From Xanthobacter autotrophicus (GTDB taxonomy: Bacteria > Pseudomonadota > Alphaproteobacteria > Rhizobiales > Xanthobacteraceae), in NCBI RefSeq assembly GCF_043194295.1, contig NZ_JBAFVK010000003.1: a DNA stretch of 64,000 nt; one strand, 5' to 3'. Shown here piece by piece: positions 63,610 through 64,000 of this stretch. Under the pieces are notes generated by a model, which made no database searches, was not told the DNA's origin, and saw only the letters and a list, made by a program, of their open reading frames with translations. A program made the translations under genes and the position numbers. Position 1 is the first letter of the stretch; each line of letters begins with the position of its first letter.

Positions 63610-64000
63610 TCAACCGCCCGGATCGGCGGTGTGCCAGAGCCTCAGGGACGTGGTGCGCTCATAGGCCTTGCCATTGGGAAAGCTCACCAGCTCGCACTGC
63701 ATGCCCCAGGGGGTGAGGAAATAGACCCAGGTCTGGCCGCCACTGGGTCCGCTCTCGCGCGTCACCGGCACGCCGCAGATGCGGGCGCCGTGCGCTTCGA
63801 GGTGGCGGACGGCGGCATCCATATCGTCCACGTAGAACGCAAGATGATGGCCGCCCACATCGCTGTTGCGCGGCTGGATCGTCCGCTGGTCCGGGGCGAT
63901 GTACTGGAAGATCTCGAAATTGGAGCCGAAGCCGCAGCGCAGGAAGACGAGCTTCTTCATGATGGCGCGCGGATCGACATTGAGCTGGCGCGCCATCCAG
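63610..64000 (-). CDS. VOC/glyoxalase-fold protein, 5' end outside window
   Basis: The C-terminal 129 or so codons of a vicinal-oxygen-chelate protein are present; the frame stays open to the window edge, and the Met at 63996 is internal (preceding codon Trp). Likely metal ligands include His of DVGGHHLAFYVDD and Glu of GMQCELVSF. The fold covers glyoxalases, dioxygenases and isomerases, so the reaction is not predictable. It lies upstream of the E1 fusion on the same strand and is probably co-transcribed. Confidence 0.85.
   Translation of the reverse strand, partial: WMARQLNVDPRAIMKKLVFLRCGFGSNFEIFQYIAPDQRTIQPRNSDVGGHHLAFYVDDMDAAVRHLEAHGARICGVPVTRESGPSGGQTWVYFLTPWGMQCELVSFPNGKAYERTTSLRLWHTADPGG

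Noticed and set aside
61460..63664. 734-codon rightward open frame opposite the E1 fusion
   Set aside because: Antisense shadow without recognisable domain.

Overview
The window is a GC-rich chromosomal segment with dense, often 4-bp-overlapping genes. Protein families and gene order suggest an alphaproteobacterium of the Hyphomicrobiales, plausibly near Xanthobacteraceae; this is inferred from gene content because no rRNA or other marker is present. I see no tRNA, rRNA, CRISPR array, transposase or phage gene. It reads as an accessory catabolic and respiratory region with several patches of gene decay.

Layout. (1) 65-10791: a putative uptake-and-hydrolysis cluster. An amidase and a cytosine-deaminase-like amidohydrolase with a LysR regulator face a branched-chain-type ABC transporter (one permease fused to its ATPase), a cyclase-type metal hydrolase and a second amidase. 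(2) 10857-19314: a DUF982 protein, a LysR/quinone oxidoreductase pair, an acetate-type symporter with its DUF485 partner and a CoA transferase, another LysR and an MFS carrier. (3) 19667-21143: remains of a siderophore locus, with a frameshifted FecI-like sigma factor and a chimeric SyrD/FhuC ABC gene. (4) 21233-36474: respiratory nitrate reduction, with an FNR-type regulator (probably NarR), a NarK1-NarK2 fusion and narGHJI. This runs into a tail encoding a parvulin isomerase, a Cys/Gly-tailed small protein, a beta-carbonic anhydrase, MoaA, a four-helix membrane protein and NnrS. (5) 36552-42287: a UxaA-type dehydratase and a GntR regulator with two DNA-binding domains, divergent from a polar amino-acid-type ABC transporter. 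(6) 42326-46689: a YegD-like Hsp70, a DbpA-type RNA helicase and a transglutaminase-like protein. (7) 46905-52456: a seven-gene Mrp-type cation/proton antiporter operon, followed by an orphan BrnA-like antitoxin. (8) 52869-54830: fragments of a LysR gene, a 3-hydroxyisobutyrate dehydrogenase gene and possibly an amino-acid-synthesis gene, around an intact binding-protein gene. (9) 54854-64000: a second branched-chain-type transporter following a fused E1 alpha-beta dehydrogenase, a lipoyl-alpha/beta-hydrolase protein and a glyoxalase-fold protein that runs off the window.

Working together: the nitrate block is a self-contained anaerobic respiration module with transport, enzyme, chaperone, cofactor synthesis, CO2/bicarbonate chemistry, NO-related NnrS and FNR-like boxes. 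The two branched-chain-type systems each pair import with hydrolytic or oxidative enzymes and probably feed small amides, N-heterocycles or keto compounds into central metabolism, but their substrates cannot be read from the sequence. The Mrp operon would handle Na+/H+ homeostasis.
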